Assembly (NCBI RefSeq): GCF_044547355.1
Contig: NZ_JBIUAG010000007.1
Span: 333,119 to 397,118 of the forward strand
Direction of reading: 5' to 3'
Source of the DNA: Kutzneria sp044547355
GTDB taxonomy: Bacteria > Actinomycetota > Actinomycetes > Mycobacteriales > Pseudonocardiaceae
DNA: 64,000 nt
Shown: positions 34,476 to 44,083 of the stretch, one piece after another
Position numbering within the stretch: position 1 is the stretch's first letter
Layout: each line of letters starts with the position of its first letter
Notes under the pieces: model-generated
What the model was told of the DNA's origin: nothing
The model's input: the letters and a program-made list of their open reading frames with translations, nothing else
Databases searched by the model: none
Made by a program: the position numbers and the translations under genes

Positions 34476-35534
34476 TCAATCTAGAACGTGTTCCACTTCG
34501 CCGACAAGGGTCGCGGACAGCTGGTCGACCTGGGCCGTGCTCGCACAGCCGACCAGCAGGGTGGTCACGCCGGCCCGCTCCATCTCGGCGACCCGACTCC
34601 GCACCTGCTCGGCGTTGCCGATCACGGCCACGTCCTCGACCAGGGCGTCCGGCACCTCGGCCGCCGCCTCCGCCTTGCGGCCGGCCCGGAACAGCTCGCC
34701 GATGGCGGCCACCTGATCCGGATAGCCCATCCGACTGAAGACGTCGGCGTGGAAGTTCATGCCGGCCGCGCCCATGCCGCCGATGTACAAGGCCAGCACG
34801 GGTTTCATCGCCTGTACGGCCGCCACCCGGTCGTCGGTGAGCACGATCTGGCAGCTGGCCACGATCTCGAACTCCTCGCGGGAGCGCCGCGCACCCGGCC
34901 GCGCGAAGCCCTCGGCCAGCCATTCGTCGTACATCGGGGCCAGCCGGGGCGTGTAGTAGATGGCCAGCCAGCCGTCGGCGATCTCCGCGGTCAGCGCCAC
35001 GTTCCTGGGCCCCTCCGCGCCCAGCATGATCGGCACGTCCGGGCGCAGCGGATGGGCTATCGACTTCAGCGGCTTGCCCAGCCCGAGCGCGCCGGGCCCC
35101 TGGTACGGCAGCGGATAGTGCCGGCCGTTGTTGACCACCGGCGCCTCGCGGGCCAGCACCTGCCGCACGATCGACACGTATTCCCTGGTCCGCGCCAGCG
35201 GCTGGGCGAAGGGCTGGCCGTACCAGCCCTCGACCACCTGTGGGCCGGACACGCCCAGGCCCAGGATGAATCGTCCACCGCTGAGCCGGTCCAGGGTCAG
35301 GGCGTGCATGGCGCACGCCGCCGGCGTGCGGGCCGACATCTGGACCACCGAGGTGCCCAGGCGCAGCCGTGACGTGCGGGAACCCCACCAGGCCAGCGGG
35401 GTGAACGCGTCCGAGCCCCACGCCTCGGCCGCGAACACCGAGTCGAAGCCGCCGCGTTCCGCCGCGGCGACCAGCTCCGGGGTGTTCGGGGCCGGCACGG
35501 GGGTCCAGTAGCCGAGTTGCAGTCCAAGCCTCAT
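34476..35534 (-). CDS. LLM-class F420-dependent oxidoreductase (Rv3520c-like)
   Basis: A 352-residue luciferase-like TIM-barrel protein. ATG 35534 (MRLGLQLGYW) is taken as start; a TTG at 35552 is possible. F420-enzyme features: LGTSVVQMSARTPAACAMHALTLDRLSGGRFILGLGVSGPQVVEGWYG, VPIMLGAEGPRNVALTAEIADGWL, IGGMGAAGMNFHADVFSRMGY. It matches KstR-regulated Mtb Rv3520c in family and context (beside DUF35-ltp4-ltp3). Reaction unknown, likely hydride transfer from F420H2 on a sterol intermediate. Its last codons carry the operator of the next gene. Confidence 0.85.
   Translation of the reverse strand: MRLGLQLGYWTPVPAPNTPELVAAAERGGFDSVFAAEAWGSDAFTPLAWWGSRTSRLRLGTSVVQMSARTPAACAMHALTLDRLSGGRFILGLGVSGPQVVEGWYGQPFAQPLARTREYVSIVRQVLAREAPVVNNGRHYPLPYQGPGALGLGKPLKSIAHPLRPDVPIMLGAEGPRNVALTAEIADGWLAIYYTPRLAPMYDEWLAEGFARPGARRSREEFEIVASCQIVLTDDRVAAVQAMKPVLALYIGGMGAAGMNFHADVFSRMGYPDQVAAIGELFRAGRKAEAAAEVPDALVEDVAVIGNAEQVRSRVAEMERAGVTTLLVGCASTAQVDQLSATLVGEVEHVLD
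34482..34495. promoter_or_regulatory. KstR-like operator inside the 3' end of the LLM gene
   Basis: TAGAACGTGTTCCA, a full consensus match. It lies 12 bases upstream of the fadD start at 34470 and within the final codons (VEHVLD) of the LLM oxidoreductase, whose stop is at 34476-34478. Confidence 0.8.
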
Positions 35535-35556
35535 GGCTTCATCTTGCCGCAAAAAC

Positions 35557-35570
35557 GAGAACGTGTTTCA
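35557..35570. promoter_or_regulatory. KstR-like operator between LLM gene and DUF35-ltp operon
   Basis: GAGAACGTGTTTCA has the exact AAC-N2-GTT core and the final A; the leading T is G. It is 23 bases from the LLM start and 9 from the DUF35 gene start. Confidence 0.75.
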
Positions 35571-35578
35571 CTTCGAAG

Positions 35579-36538
35579 GTGACGATCAGCTCGGAACCGT
35601 TGAGCGCCCCGCTGGACGTGGGCTTCGACTACACCCGCTCGCTCGGGCCGGTGCTGGGCCGGTTCGCCACGGGTCTGCGCGAGCACCGGATCGCCGGCGT
35701 CCGCGGTTCGGACGGCCGCGTGCTGGCGCCGCCGGCCGAGTACGACCCGGTGACCGCCGAGAAGCTGACCGAGTTCGTCGACGTCGCCGCCGAAGGCGTC
35801 GTGCAGACCTGGTCGTGGAACCCGCAACCGCTTGCGGGGCAACCACTTGCGCACGCGTTCGCCTGGGCGCTGGTCAAGCTGGACGGGGCCGACACCGGCA
35901 TGCTGCACGCCGTCGACGCCGGCTCACCGGACCGGATGAGCACCGGGATGCGGGTCCGGGTGCGCTGGGCGGCCGAGCCGGTCGGCAGCATCCGAGACAT
36001 CGAATGCTTCGAACCCCTTGACTCGGAACCGGTTCAGCGCAAGCCGGTCGGCGGTGACGCCGTGACGATGCTGACCACGCCCATCCATCTCCGCTACCAG
36101 CACACCGCTTCGCCGGAGGAGAGCCGCTACCTGCGGGGGCTGGCCGAGGGCCGGCTGCTCGGCCAGCGCTGCCCGGCCTGCGGCAAGGTCTACATCCCGC
36201 CGCGCGGCTCCTGCCCCACCGACGGCGTCCCGACCGAGGACGAGGTCGAACTGCCCGACCACGGCGTGGTCACCACCTTCTGCGTGGTCAACGTGCCGTT
36301 CCTGGGGCAGCGGATCAAGCCGCCCTACGTCGCCGCGTACATCCTGTTGGAGGGCGCGGACATTCCGTTCCAGCACCTGGTCCTGGGCTGCGCCGCCGAC
36401 GAGGTCCGGATGGGCCTGCGGGTGCGCGCGCACTGGCGGCCGCGCGAGCAGTGGGGCACCACGCTGGAGAACATCGACCACTTCGAGCCGACCGGCGAGC
36501 CGGACGCGCCCTACGAGTCGTTCGCCCAACATCTCTAG
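35579..36538 (+). CDS. DUF35 OB-fold/Zn-ribbon protein (Rv3521-like), partner of Ltp aldolases
   Basis: A 319-residue protein with two DUF35-like halves. The second (about 165-319) has a zinc ribbon, RCPACGKVYIPPRGSCPTDG, where three Cys are visible and the fourth usual ligand is Asp, then an OB fold (GVVTTFCVVNVPFLGQRIKPPYVAAYI). DUF35 proteins bind thiolase-like Ltp proteins and deliver acyl-CoA substrate, as with ChsH2-Ltp2. GTG 35579 has no good ribosome site. It leads the ltp4-ltp3 operon, 9 bases before ltp4, as in Mtb Rv3521-Rv3523. Confidence 0.85.
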   Translation: MTISSEPLSAPLDVGFDYTRSLGPVLGRFATGLREHRIAGVRGSDGRVLAPPAEYDPVTAEKLTEFVDVAAEGVVQTWSWNPQPLAGQPLAHAFAWALVKLDGADTGMLHAVDAGSPDRMSTGMRVRVRWAAEPVGSIRDIECFEPLDSEPVQRKPVGGDAVTMLTTPIHLRYQHTASPEESRYLRGLAEGRLLGQRCPACGKVYIPPRGSCPTDGVPTEDEVELPDHGVVTTFCVVNVPFLGQRIKPPYVAAYILLEGADIPFQHLVLGCAADEVRMGLRVRAHWRPREQWGTTLENIDHFEPTGEPDAPYESFAQHL

Positions 36539-36547
36539 GAGGCCCTC

Positions 36548-37599
36548 GTGAGCGAGGTGGCGGTCGTCGGCTTCGCGCAGGCCCCGAACGTGCGCCGCAC
36601 ATCCGGCACCACCAACGGCGTCGAGATGCTGGTGCCGGTGTTCCACCGGCTGCTCGCCGACACCGGCCTGGCCAAGCAGGACATCGGGTTCTGGTGCTCG
36701 GGATCGTCGGACTACCTGGCCGGGCGGGCGTTCTCGTTCATCGCGGCGGTCGACGCCATCGGCGCCTTCCCGCCGATCATGGAGTCGCACGTGGAGATGG
36801 ACGCCGCGTGGGCGCTGTACGAGGCGTGGGTGAAGATCCGCACCGGCGAGGTCGAGACCGCGCTGGTGTACGGCTTCGGCAAGTCCTCGGCCGGCGAGCT
36901 GCGGCGGGTGCTGGCCATGCAGATGGATCCCTACCTGGTGACGCCACTGTGGCCGGATTCCGTTGGTGTTGCTGGACTTCAGGCCCGGTTGGGGATCGAC
37001 GCCGGGTTGTGGACCGAGGCCGACATGGCCGAGGTGGCGGCGGCCAGCCGCCGGGCCGCACTGTCCAATCCGGACGCTCAGCTGGCCGGCGAGACGACCG
37101 CCGATGAGCTGCTGAAACAGCCGTATCTCGCGGATCCGTTGCGAGCCCACGACTGCGCGCCGATCACCGACGGCGCGGCGGCGATCATCCTGGCGTCGGG
37201 CGACCGGGCCCGGGACCTGTGCGAGCGGCCGGCGTGGATCACCGGCTTCGAGCACCGCGTCGACACTCCCCTGCTGGGCGCGCGGGATCTGACCACCTCG
37301 CCATCGACGATCGCGGCGGCCAAGGCGGCCGGCGTGGACGGCGTGCAGGTGGCCGAGCTGCACGCGCCGTTCACCCACCAGGAAATCCTGCTGCGCCAGG
37401 CATTCGGGCTGGGCGAGGAGGTGCGGGTCAACCCGTCCGGCGGCGCGCTGGCCGGGCACCCGATGTTCGCCGCCGGCCTGGTCCGCATCGGGGCCGCGGC
37501 GGGCGAGATCACCGCCGGCCGGGCCGACAAGGCGCTGGCCCACGCGACCAGCGGCCCGCTGCTGCAACAGAATCTCGTGTGCGTGCTGGAGGGACGCTG

Positions 37600-37600
<1 letters not shown>
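36548..37600 (+). CDS. ltp4: Thiolase-like lipid-transfer protein/aldolase Ltp4
   Basis: A 350-residue thiolase-superfamily protein. It starts MSEVAVVGFAQAPNVRR and contains DCAPITDGAAAIILAS, VAELHAPFTHQEILLRQAF and VNPSGGALAGHPMFAAGL. The thiolase nucleophilic Cys position is not conserved: IGFWCSGSSDYLAGRAFSF replaces the usual C-x-S-G. This is typical of Ltp proteins that perform retro-aldol cleavage rather than thiolysis. In Rhodococcus Ltp3/Ltp4 are needed for C24-branched side chains. Its TGA overlaps the ATG of ltp3 (TGATG). Confidence 0.85.
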
Positions 37601-38759
<1,159 letters not shown>

Positions 38760-38763
<4 letters not shown>

Positions 38764-39635
38764 AGTTCACGCTTGCGGTGGCGATGAATCCGCTGGACCA
38801 GCTGGTGGAGCTGGCCAAGACGGCCGAGGAGTGCGGCTTCGCCTCGGTCGCGCTGCCGGATTCCCTGTTCTACTCGGAAAAGGTGTCCGCCGACTATCCG
38901 TACACTCCGGACGGCTCACGGTTCTGGAACGCCGACACGCCGTGGGTGGACCCGCTGATCGCGGCGGCGGCGATGGGCACCGCCACCAGCACGATCCGCT
39001 TCTACACCCAGGTGCTCAAGCTCGGCTCCCGCAATCCGGTGCTGCTGGCCCGGCAGGTGGGCTCGGTGGCCAACCTGACGAACGACCGCTTCGGGCTGGG
39101 CGTCGGCCTGGGCTGGTCGCCGGAGGAATTCGCCTGGTGCGGCACGGAATACGCGCACCGGGGGCCGCGGTGCGACGAGATGATCGAGGTGCTGCAACTG
39201 ATCCTGGCCGGCGGCATGGTCGACTACCACGGCAGGTTCTACGACTTCGACAAGCTCCAGATCAGCCCCGCACCTCGACAGCCGGTGCCGATCTACGTTG
39301 GCGGCCACACCGAGGCCGGACTGCGCCGCGCGGCGCGGGTCGGCGACGGCTGGACCTCGGCGATGATCAAGTTCGACGACCTGCGGCAGGTCATCGACCG
39401 CCTGGCCGAGCTGCGGGCCGAGTGCGGGCGGGCCGACGAGCCGTTCGAGATCCAGTCGGTGTGCATCGACAAGTTCGGCGTGGACGGCTATCGGGACCTG
39501 TTCGAGGCCGGCGTCACCGACGTGATCGTGATGCCGTGGATGAACTACGGCATCGGCTTCGACGGCGAACTCGAGGCCAAGCAGGACGCCATCCGGCGCT
39601 TCACCCACGACGTGATCGAGCGGGTGACGGCATGA
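38760..39635 (+). CDS. LLM-class F420-dependent oxidoreductase in ltp operon
   Basis: A 291-residue luciferase-like protein starting GTG 38760 (GTGA overlap with ltp3). Motifs: LAVAMNPLDQLVELAKTAEECGFASVALPDS, TQVLKLGSRNPVLLARQVGSVANLTNDRFGLGVGLGW, PIYVGGHTEAGLRRAARVGDGW. This is the TIGR03619-like F420 group. The family reduces or oxidises with F420. Its tight operon position implies a step next to the Ltp cleavage, for example reduction of the released product, but this is inference. I recall no equivalent gene in the Mtb ltp operon. Confidence 0.8.
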
Positions 39636-40066
39636 TCGACTGGCGGGCGTCCACTGTGGAGCATCCGGCCCGGCTGGCCTCCTGGCGGTCGATGGAGGCG
39701 GTGGTGGCCGGGGCCAAGGAGAAGTGGATCTCCCTGTTCGCCCTGGACGGCAGCGTTGAGGACCCGGTGGGGCCCTCCCCGTTCGACCCCGACGGCCGCG
39801 GGCACCACGGCCACGAGGCCATCGGGGCCTTCTGGGACAAGGCGATCGCGCTGGCCGAGGGCTTCGACTTCACCATGGTCGACTCGTACGCCAACGGCCT
39901 GGAGTGCGCCAACGTCGGCACCATCACGATCCACCTGCCCGGCGACAACGTGATGGACACCGACGGCGTGTTCGTCTACCGGATCGGCGAGGACGGCCTG
40001 ATCCGCTCGGTCCGGGCGCACTGGGAGATGGACCGCGCGATGAAAACCCTACGCGCCAAGGCCTAG
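39632..40066 (+). CDS. NTF2-like/SnoaL-fold (ketosteroid isomerase-like) protein
   Basis: A 144-residue cone-fold protein (ATGA overlap with the previous stop): WISLFALDGSVEDPVGPSPFDPDGRGHHGHEAIGAFWDKAIA in the first half and VGTITIHLPGDNVMDTDGVFVYRIGEDGLIRSVRAHWEMDRA in the second. This is the layout of ketosteroid delta-isomerase and limonene-epoxide-hydrolase-like proteins. It is the last gene of the five-gene DUF35-ltp4-ltp3-LLM operon. Steroid isomerase activity is possible but the catalytic Tyr/Asp pair is not confidently placed. Its end overlaps the convergent kinase gene by 18 bases. Confidence 0.75.
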   Translation: MIDWRASTVEHPARLASWRSMEAVVAGAKEKWISLFALDGSVEDPVGPSPFDPDGRGHHGHEAIGAFWDKAIALAEGFDFTMVDSYANGLECANVGTITIHLPGDNVMDTDGVFVYRIGEDGLIRSVRAHWEMDRAMKTLRAKA

Positions 40067-40891
40067 CGCCCGGATCGCCCACGGCAGCGCGACCTCCAGC
40101 TGCGCGCGCTGCACCTCGCGGATGCCCGGCGCGCCCGGCACCGGCGGCAGCCCCGCGTACTTGGCGAAGAAGCCGGCCACCACCGCGGTCAGCTCCGGCG
40201 CCACCCGCTCCAGCGGCGGGCCGCCCTCGGACACCATGCTGGGCATGAGGAAGGCGATGTCGACCTCGGGATTGCCCAGGCTGGCGTGGTTCCAGTCGAC
40301 AAACAGCGTGCGGTCGGCGTCAAAACACAGGTTGTCACTGCGGACGTCCAGGTGCAGCAGGCGATCCCCCTTGACCGGCGCGGCATCGGCGGCGGCCAGC
40401 AGCGTCGGCAACGCCCGCTCCAGCCACGCCGAGTCGCACATTCCCAGCGACAGAAAGGGTTCCGGGTCCTCCGCCACCTCACGCCAGCCGCCAGCCACCC
40501 ACTCGGCGTCCAGCGGCGTGAGCCCGTCCGGGACCGGCTGCTCGCCGATCTCGACGATGGTGTCCACGACCCGACGCGCCCGCTCCGGCGTCCACGGCGG
40601 CGGCCAGACCGCGTGGGACAGGTCCTCCAGCACCAGGATCGGCTCGTCCCCGCCGTCGTCGTCCCAGCCCAGCATCGCCGGCATGAAAGTGCCCCGCACC
40701 TGCCGGTAGATCGGCAGTTCGGCGCGGATGCAGCCGGCGGTGTGCTCGTTCACGCCCTGCTTGGCGAACACCGTTGTGCCGTCGGACAGTTCCACGATCA
40801 TCCGCCGCGCCGGCGTGTAACCCCGACCGGCGAACGGCGTCGCGCGGACGACCGGTCTCCCGATCGCCCGCGCGAGCCGTTCCGTCACCAT
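40049..40891 (-). CDS. Aminoglycoside-phosphotransferase-fold kinase
   Basis: A 280-residue APH-fold protein. The N-lobe has VFAKQGV (ATP Lys); the C-lobe has the Brenner motif LLHLDVRSDNLCF (His-x-Asp...Asn) and VDWNHASLGNPEVDIAF (metal Asp). APH-like proteins phosphorylate antibiotics or small metabolites; in steroid loci some APH-like proteins are found but their function is unclear. A leaderless-type promoter (TAGCCT, 6 bases before ATG) precedes it. The upstream DNA is a truncated sigma-factor gene. Confidence 0.8.
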   Translation of the reverse strand: MVTERLARAIGRPVVRATPFAGRGYTPARRMIVELSDGTTVFAKQGVNEHTAGCIRAELPIYRQVRGTFMPAMLGWDDDGGDEPILVLEDLSHAVWPPPWTPERARRVVDTIVEIGEQPVPDGLTPLDAEWVAGGWREVAEDPEPFLSLGMCDSAWLERALPTLLAAADAAPVKGDRLLHLDVRSDNLCFDADRTLFVDWNHASLGNPEVDIAFLMPSMVSEGGPPLERVAPELTAVVAGFFAKYAGLPPVPGAPGIREVQRAQLEVALPWAIRALGLGA

Positions 40892-40897
40892 GAATCC

Positions 40898-40903
40898 AGG
40901 CTA
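40898..40903 (-). promoter_or_regulatory. -10 element for leaderless APH gene
   Basis: On the minus strand TAGCCT ends 6 bases before ATG 40891 without a ribosome site. Confidence 0.45.
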
Positions 40904-40958
40904 CCGAGGCGCGACACCGATTTTGTCCACGACGGCGACGCGCACCGAGGAGGACCGT

Positions 40959-41258
40959 GCCGGCCCGGGCGGCGTCCATCAGCCGGGCCACGGCCGCATG
41001 TTCACGTTTGCGCCGGCGCAAGTGGTTGCGGGCGAGGTTGTTGGCGATGCCGAACAGCCACGCCCGCGCCGACGCCCGAGCAGGGTCGAAGCCGTCGCGG
41101 CCCCTGAGCGCCGCGACGAACGTGTCCGCGACCAGGTCGTCGGCCACGCTGCCGACGAGTCTGCCCAGATAGCGGTGCAGATCGTCGGCATGCGCCTCGA
41201 ACAGCTGCTCGATGTCCGCCAGCTGGCCCGGCGGCGCCCCCTCGTCGATTGCTGTCAT
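40959..41258 (-). pseudogene. Truncated ECF sigma factor (region 2 only)
   Basis: From ATG 41258 about 100 residues match the sigma-70 region 2 of ECF factors: IEQLFEAHADDLHRYLGRLVGSVADDLVADTFVAAL, then ASARAWLFGIANNLARNHLRRRKREHAAVARL (core-binding and -10 recognition). The family continues with region 4, but here recognisable sequence ends near 40959, leaving only about 67 bases before the APH start. The open frame continues across the APH gene out of register without sigma-4 features. The gene therefore seems to have lost its 3' half, probably by a deletion that brought the APH gene close. Confidence 0.7.
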
Positions 41259-41319
41259 CACGTCTCTACTTGGTCGCACCCCGCACTCGTGTTCACGACC
41301 GAGCAAAGCAGACCGCACG

Positions 41320-41430
41320 CACGTGAGTGGCTTACTTGCGCTCCAGCGCCACCTGAGCCACTCACGTGAGGCAAAAAGGCGCACGTGAGTGGCTCACTTC
41401 GCTTCTGGGGCGAAATGAGCCACTCACGTG
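41320..41430. repeat. Two copies of a CACGTGAGTGGCT...AGCCACTCACGTG hairpin
   Basis: Unit 1 (41320-41370) and unit 2 (41382-41431) each begin CACGTGAGTGGCT and end with the inverse AGCCACTCACGTGAGG, separated by 20-25 bases of different loop sequence. A GCAAAAAGGCG spacer joins them. They lie between the truncated sigma gene and the 3' end of cyp125 and may terminate its transcription. A second, unrelated palindromic family occurs at 7591-7885. Confidence 0.8.
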
Positions 41431-41440
41431 AGGAAGAGGG

Positions 41441-42655
41441 TCAGCCGTAGGCGACGGGGAAGTGTTTGATGCCGTTGAGCCAGCCGGAGCGCAGGCGCTC
41501 GGGCTCGGCCAGCTTGCGGATGTCGGGCATGCGGTCGGCGATGGCGTTGAAGATCAGCTCGATCTCCAGCCGGGCCAGGTTGGCGCCGAGGCAGTAGTGC
41601 GTGCCGCTGCCGCCGAAGCCCAGGTGGGGGTTGGGGTCCCGGCCGATGTCGAAGGTGTGCGGGTCGTCGAAGACGTCGGGGTCGAAGTTGGCGGAGCTGT
41701 AGTACATGCCCACCCGCTGCCCCTCCTTGATCGTCACGCCGCCGATCTCCACGTCCTGGGTGGCGGTGCGCTGGAAGGCGACCACCGGGGTGGCCCAGCG
41801 GACGATCTCGTCGGCGGCGGTGGCGGTGCGCTCGGCCTTGAACCGCTCCCACTGCTCGGGGTGCTCCAGGAACGCGGCCATGCCGTGGGTGATGGCGTTG
41901 CGCGTGGTCTCGTTGCCGGCCACGGCCAGCAGCAGCACGAAGAAGCCGAACTGGTCGGAGCCCAGCGCCTCGCCGTCCACGTCGGCCTGCACCAGCTTGG
42001 TGACGATGTCGTCCATCGGGCAGGCCCGGCGCTGCTCGGCCATGTTCCAGGCGTAGCCGATGAGCTCGACGCTGGCCGCCTCCGGCTCGAGCTCGTACTC
42101 GGGATCGTCGTAGGAGATCATCTGGTTGGACCAGTCGAAGATCTTGCGCCGGTCCTCCTGCGGCACGCCCAGCAGCTCGGCGATGGCCTGCAACGGCAGC
42201 TCGCAGGCGACCTCGGTGACGAAGTCGCCGCTGCCGCGGGCCACCGCCTCGTCGACGATGCGCTCGGCCCGCTCGCGCAGCGCGTCGCGCAGGGAGTTGA
42301 TCGACTTGGGGGTGAAGCCGCGGGACACGATGCCGCGGACCTTGGTGTGCTGGGGCGGATCCTGGTTGAGCATGATCAGCCTGATCATGTCCATCCGCTC
42401 GGCGGTCATCTCGTGGCCGAAGCGGACGATCGCGCCGTTGGCCCACGAGGAGAACACGTCGCTGCGGCGGGAGATCTCCCGCACGTCGGCGTGCCGGGTG
42501 GCGACCCAGAAGCCGCCGTCGCCGAAGCCGGCGCACCCGGTCGGTTGGGCGTTCCACCACACCGGCGCGGTCCTGCGCAGCTCCGCGAAATGCTGGTGTG
42601 GCACGCCGTTGGCGTAGATGTCGGGATCGGTGAAGTCGTAGCCGTCGGGTACCAC
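41441..42655 (-). CDS. cyp125: Cytochrome P450 CYP125 (steroid C26/C27 monooxygenase)
   Basis: A 404-residue P450. GTG 42655 is preferred because GGAGG lies just ahead; GTG 42670 would add five residues. Diagnostic segments: I-helix AVAGNETTRNAITHGM, heme loop FGGSGTHYCLGANLAR (Cys ligand), and VVAFQRTATQDVEIGGV. The start PDGYDFTDPDIYA and the end RLRSGWLNGIKHFPVAYG are near-identical in pattern to Mtb CYP125A1. It oxidises the terminal side-chain methyl of cholest-4-en-3-one to the acid that FadD19-type ligases activate. Electrons probably come from the ferredoxin at 26676. Divergent from fadA5 across two KstR-like sites. Confidence 0.95.
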   Translation of the reverse strand: MVPDGYDFTDPDIYANGVPHQHFAELRRTAPVWWNAQPTGCAGFGDGGFWVATRHADVREISRRSDVFSSWANGAIVRFGHEMTAERMDMIRLIMLNQDPPQHTKVRGIVSRGFTPKSINSLRDALRERAERIVDEAVARGSGDFVTEVACELPLQAIAELLGVPQEDRRKIFDWSNQMISYDDPEYELEPEAASVELIGYAWNMAEQRRACPMDDIVTKLVQADVDGEALGSDQFGFFVLLLAVAGNETTRNAITHGMAAFLEHPEQWERFKAERTATAADEIVRWATPVVAFQRTATQDVEIGGVTIKEGQRVGMYYSSANFDPDVFDDPHTFDIGRDPNPHLGFGGSGTHYCLGANLARLEIELIFNAIADRMPDIRKLAEPERLRSGWLNGIKHFPVAYG

Positions 42656-42681
42656 GTTGCCTCCAGGCACTTCGTCGTGCG

Positions 42682-42695
42682 TGGAACGGGTTCTA
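42682..42695. promoter_or_regulatory. KstR-like operator, cyp125 side
   Basis: TGGAACGGGTTCTA fully fits TNNAACNNGTTNNA and lies 26 bases upstream of the cyp125 start. Confidence 0.8.
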
Positions 42696-42760
42696 CGACG
42701 TTCCTAGCATACAGCGTTAACTAGCGGAACCCTGCTGCTCAAATGACCATTGCAACGGAC

Positions 42761-42774
42761 GAGAACCTGTTCTA
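42761..42774. promoter_or_regulatory. KstR-like operator, fadA5 side
   Basis: GAGAACCTGTTCTA contains the perfect palindrome AGAAC-CT-GTTCT and lies 11 bases before fadA5. With the site 66 bases away it gives each divergent gene its own operator. Confidence 0.8.
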
Positions 42775-42785
42775 GTTTTGAGGGC

Positions 42786-43904
42786 ATGGGCACCCCGGTG
42801 ATCGTGGCGGCGGCGCGGACGCCGATCGGCAGGCGCGGCGGCTGGCTGTCCGGCCTGCACGCCGCCGAGCTGCTGGGCGCGGCCCAGCAGGCGGTGGTCG
42901 ACCGGGCCGGCATCGATCCGGCTCTGGTCGACCAGGTCATCGGCGGCTGCGTCACCCAGGCTGGAGAGCAGTCGAACAACATCACCCGAACGGCCTGGCT
43001 GCACGCCGGCCTGCCGCAGGGCGCCGGGTGCACGACGGTGGACTGCCAGTGCGGCTCGGCCCAGCAGTCCACGCACCTGATCGCCGGCCTGATCGCCATC
43101 GGCGCGATCGACGTCGGCATCGCCTGCGGCGTGGAGGCGATGAGCCGGGTTCCCTTGCGTAGCAACGTAGGCACCGACGCCGGCACGCCGCGGCCGGAGT
43201 CGTGGGACATCGACCTGCCCAACCAGTACCTGGCGGCGGAGCGGGTCGCCCAGCGGCGCGGCATCACCCGTGAGGACGTCGACGCGTTCGGGTTGCGGTC
43301 GCAGCAACTCGCCCGCGCCGCCTGGGACGCCGGCCGGTTCCGGGACGAGGTCGTGCCGGTGAAGGGCGTCGACATCGACCAGGGGCTGCGCGAGACGAGC
43401 ATGGAGGCGCTGGGCCGGCTCAAGCCCGTGCTGGAGGACGGCGTGCACACCGCCGGCACGTCGTCGCAGATCTCCGACGGGGCCAGCGCCGTGCTGATGG
43501 TGTCCGCCGAACGCGCCAAGGACCTGGGGCTCACGCCCCGTGCCCGGATCGTCTCGCAGTGTCTGGTCGGCGCGGAGCCCTACTACCACCTGGACGGGCC
43601 GGTCGCCGCCACCAGCCGGGTGTTGGAGCGCAGCGGCATGACGATCGGCGACCTCGACCTGTTCGAGGTCAACGAGGCCTTCGCCTCGGTGGTGCTGTCC
43701 TGGCAGGCGGTGCACCGGCCGGATCCGGCCAAGGTCAACGTCAACGGCGGCGCGATCGCCATCGGCCACCCGGTCGGCAGCACCGGCACCCGGCTGATCA
43801 CCACCGCGCTGCACGAGTTGGAGCGCCGGGACGCCTCGACCGCGCTGATCTCCATGTGCGCGGGCGGCGCGCTGGGCACCGGCAGCATTCTGGAACGCAT
43901 CTGA
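42786..43904 (+). CDS. fadA5: Steroid 3-ketoacyl-CoA thiolase FadA5
   Basis: A 372-residue thiolase from ATG 42786 (GAGGG just before). Catalytic residues: Cys89 in DCQCGSAQQS, the His in NGGAIAIGHPVGSTGTRL, and the C-terminal CAGGALGT Cys. LFEVNEAFASVVLSWQ is also typical. QCGSAQQ rather than CNSG is the FadA5 signature. In Mtb FadA5 cleaves the last acetyl-CoA/propionyl-CoA units from the steroid side chain. It stands divergent to cyp125. Downstream is a dioxygenase remnant and GntR gene on the opposite strand. Confidence 0.93.
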   Translation: MGTPVIVAAARTPIGRRGGWLSGLHAAELLGAAQQAVVDRAGIDPALVDQVIGGCVTQAGEQSNNITRTAWLHAGLPQGAGCTTVDCQCGSAQQSTHLIAGLIAIGAIDVGIACGVEAMSRVPLRSNVGTDAGTPRPESWDIDLPNQYLAAERVAQRRGITREDVDAFGLRSQQLARAAWDAGRFRDEVVPVKGVDIDQGLRETSMEALGRLKPVLEDGVHTAGTSSQISDGASAVLMVSAERAKDLGLTPRARIVSQCLVGAEPYYHLDGPVAATSRVLERSGMTIGDLDLFEVNEAFASVVLSWQAVHRPDPAKVNVNGGAIAIGHPVGSTGTRLITTALHELERRDASTALISMCAGGALGTGSILERI

Positions 43905-43951
43905 CATCCCCCGTTCGCCCGGTCCTCGCGTGGCTGCCACCCGGTCTGAAC

Positions 43952-44083
43952 ATGGTGACAAGTCTGGGGTTATCCCCCGAGTGGCTGCGGGACAACTGCC
44001 GCTGCGCCGAGTGTCGGGACGCGGTCAGCGGGGGGACGGCAGCCTGGACAGGGACTTGGTGCTGGCGGAGTTGCGGACGGTGA
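43952..44083 (+). pseudogene. Remnant of gamma-butyrobetaine hydroxylase-like dioxygenase (N-terminal Zn motif)
   Basis: In one frame, LSPEWLRDNCRCAECRDAVSG can be read at about 43966-44030. This is the N-terminal zinc-binding hallmark (W-L-R-D-N-C-x-C-x2-C) of the gamma-butyrobetaine hydroxylase/TmpA/DUF971 group. The frame then degrades and hits a stop at 44083, overlapping the 3' end of the GntR gene on the other strand. The catalytic jelly-roll domain is absent. Most likely a leftover of a deleted Fe(II)/2-oxoglutarate dioxygenase gene. Confidence 0.6.

Noticed and set aside
40479..41384. 301-residue sigma factor-kinase fusion
   Set aside because: After about residue 100 of the sigma start the frame is out of register with the APH gene and shows no sigma region 4.
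42714..42722. GTTAAC-like palindrome as a third KstR site between cyp125 and fadA5
   Set aside because: It lacks the AAC-N2-GTT arrangement; the two better sites nearby explain the region.
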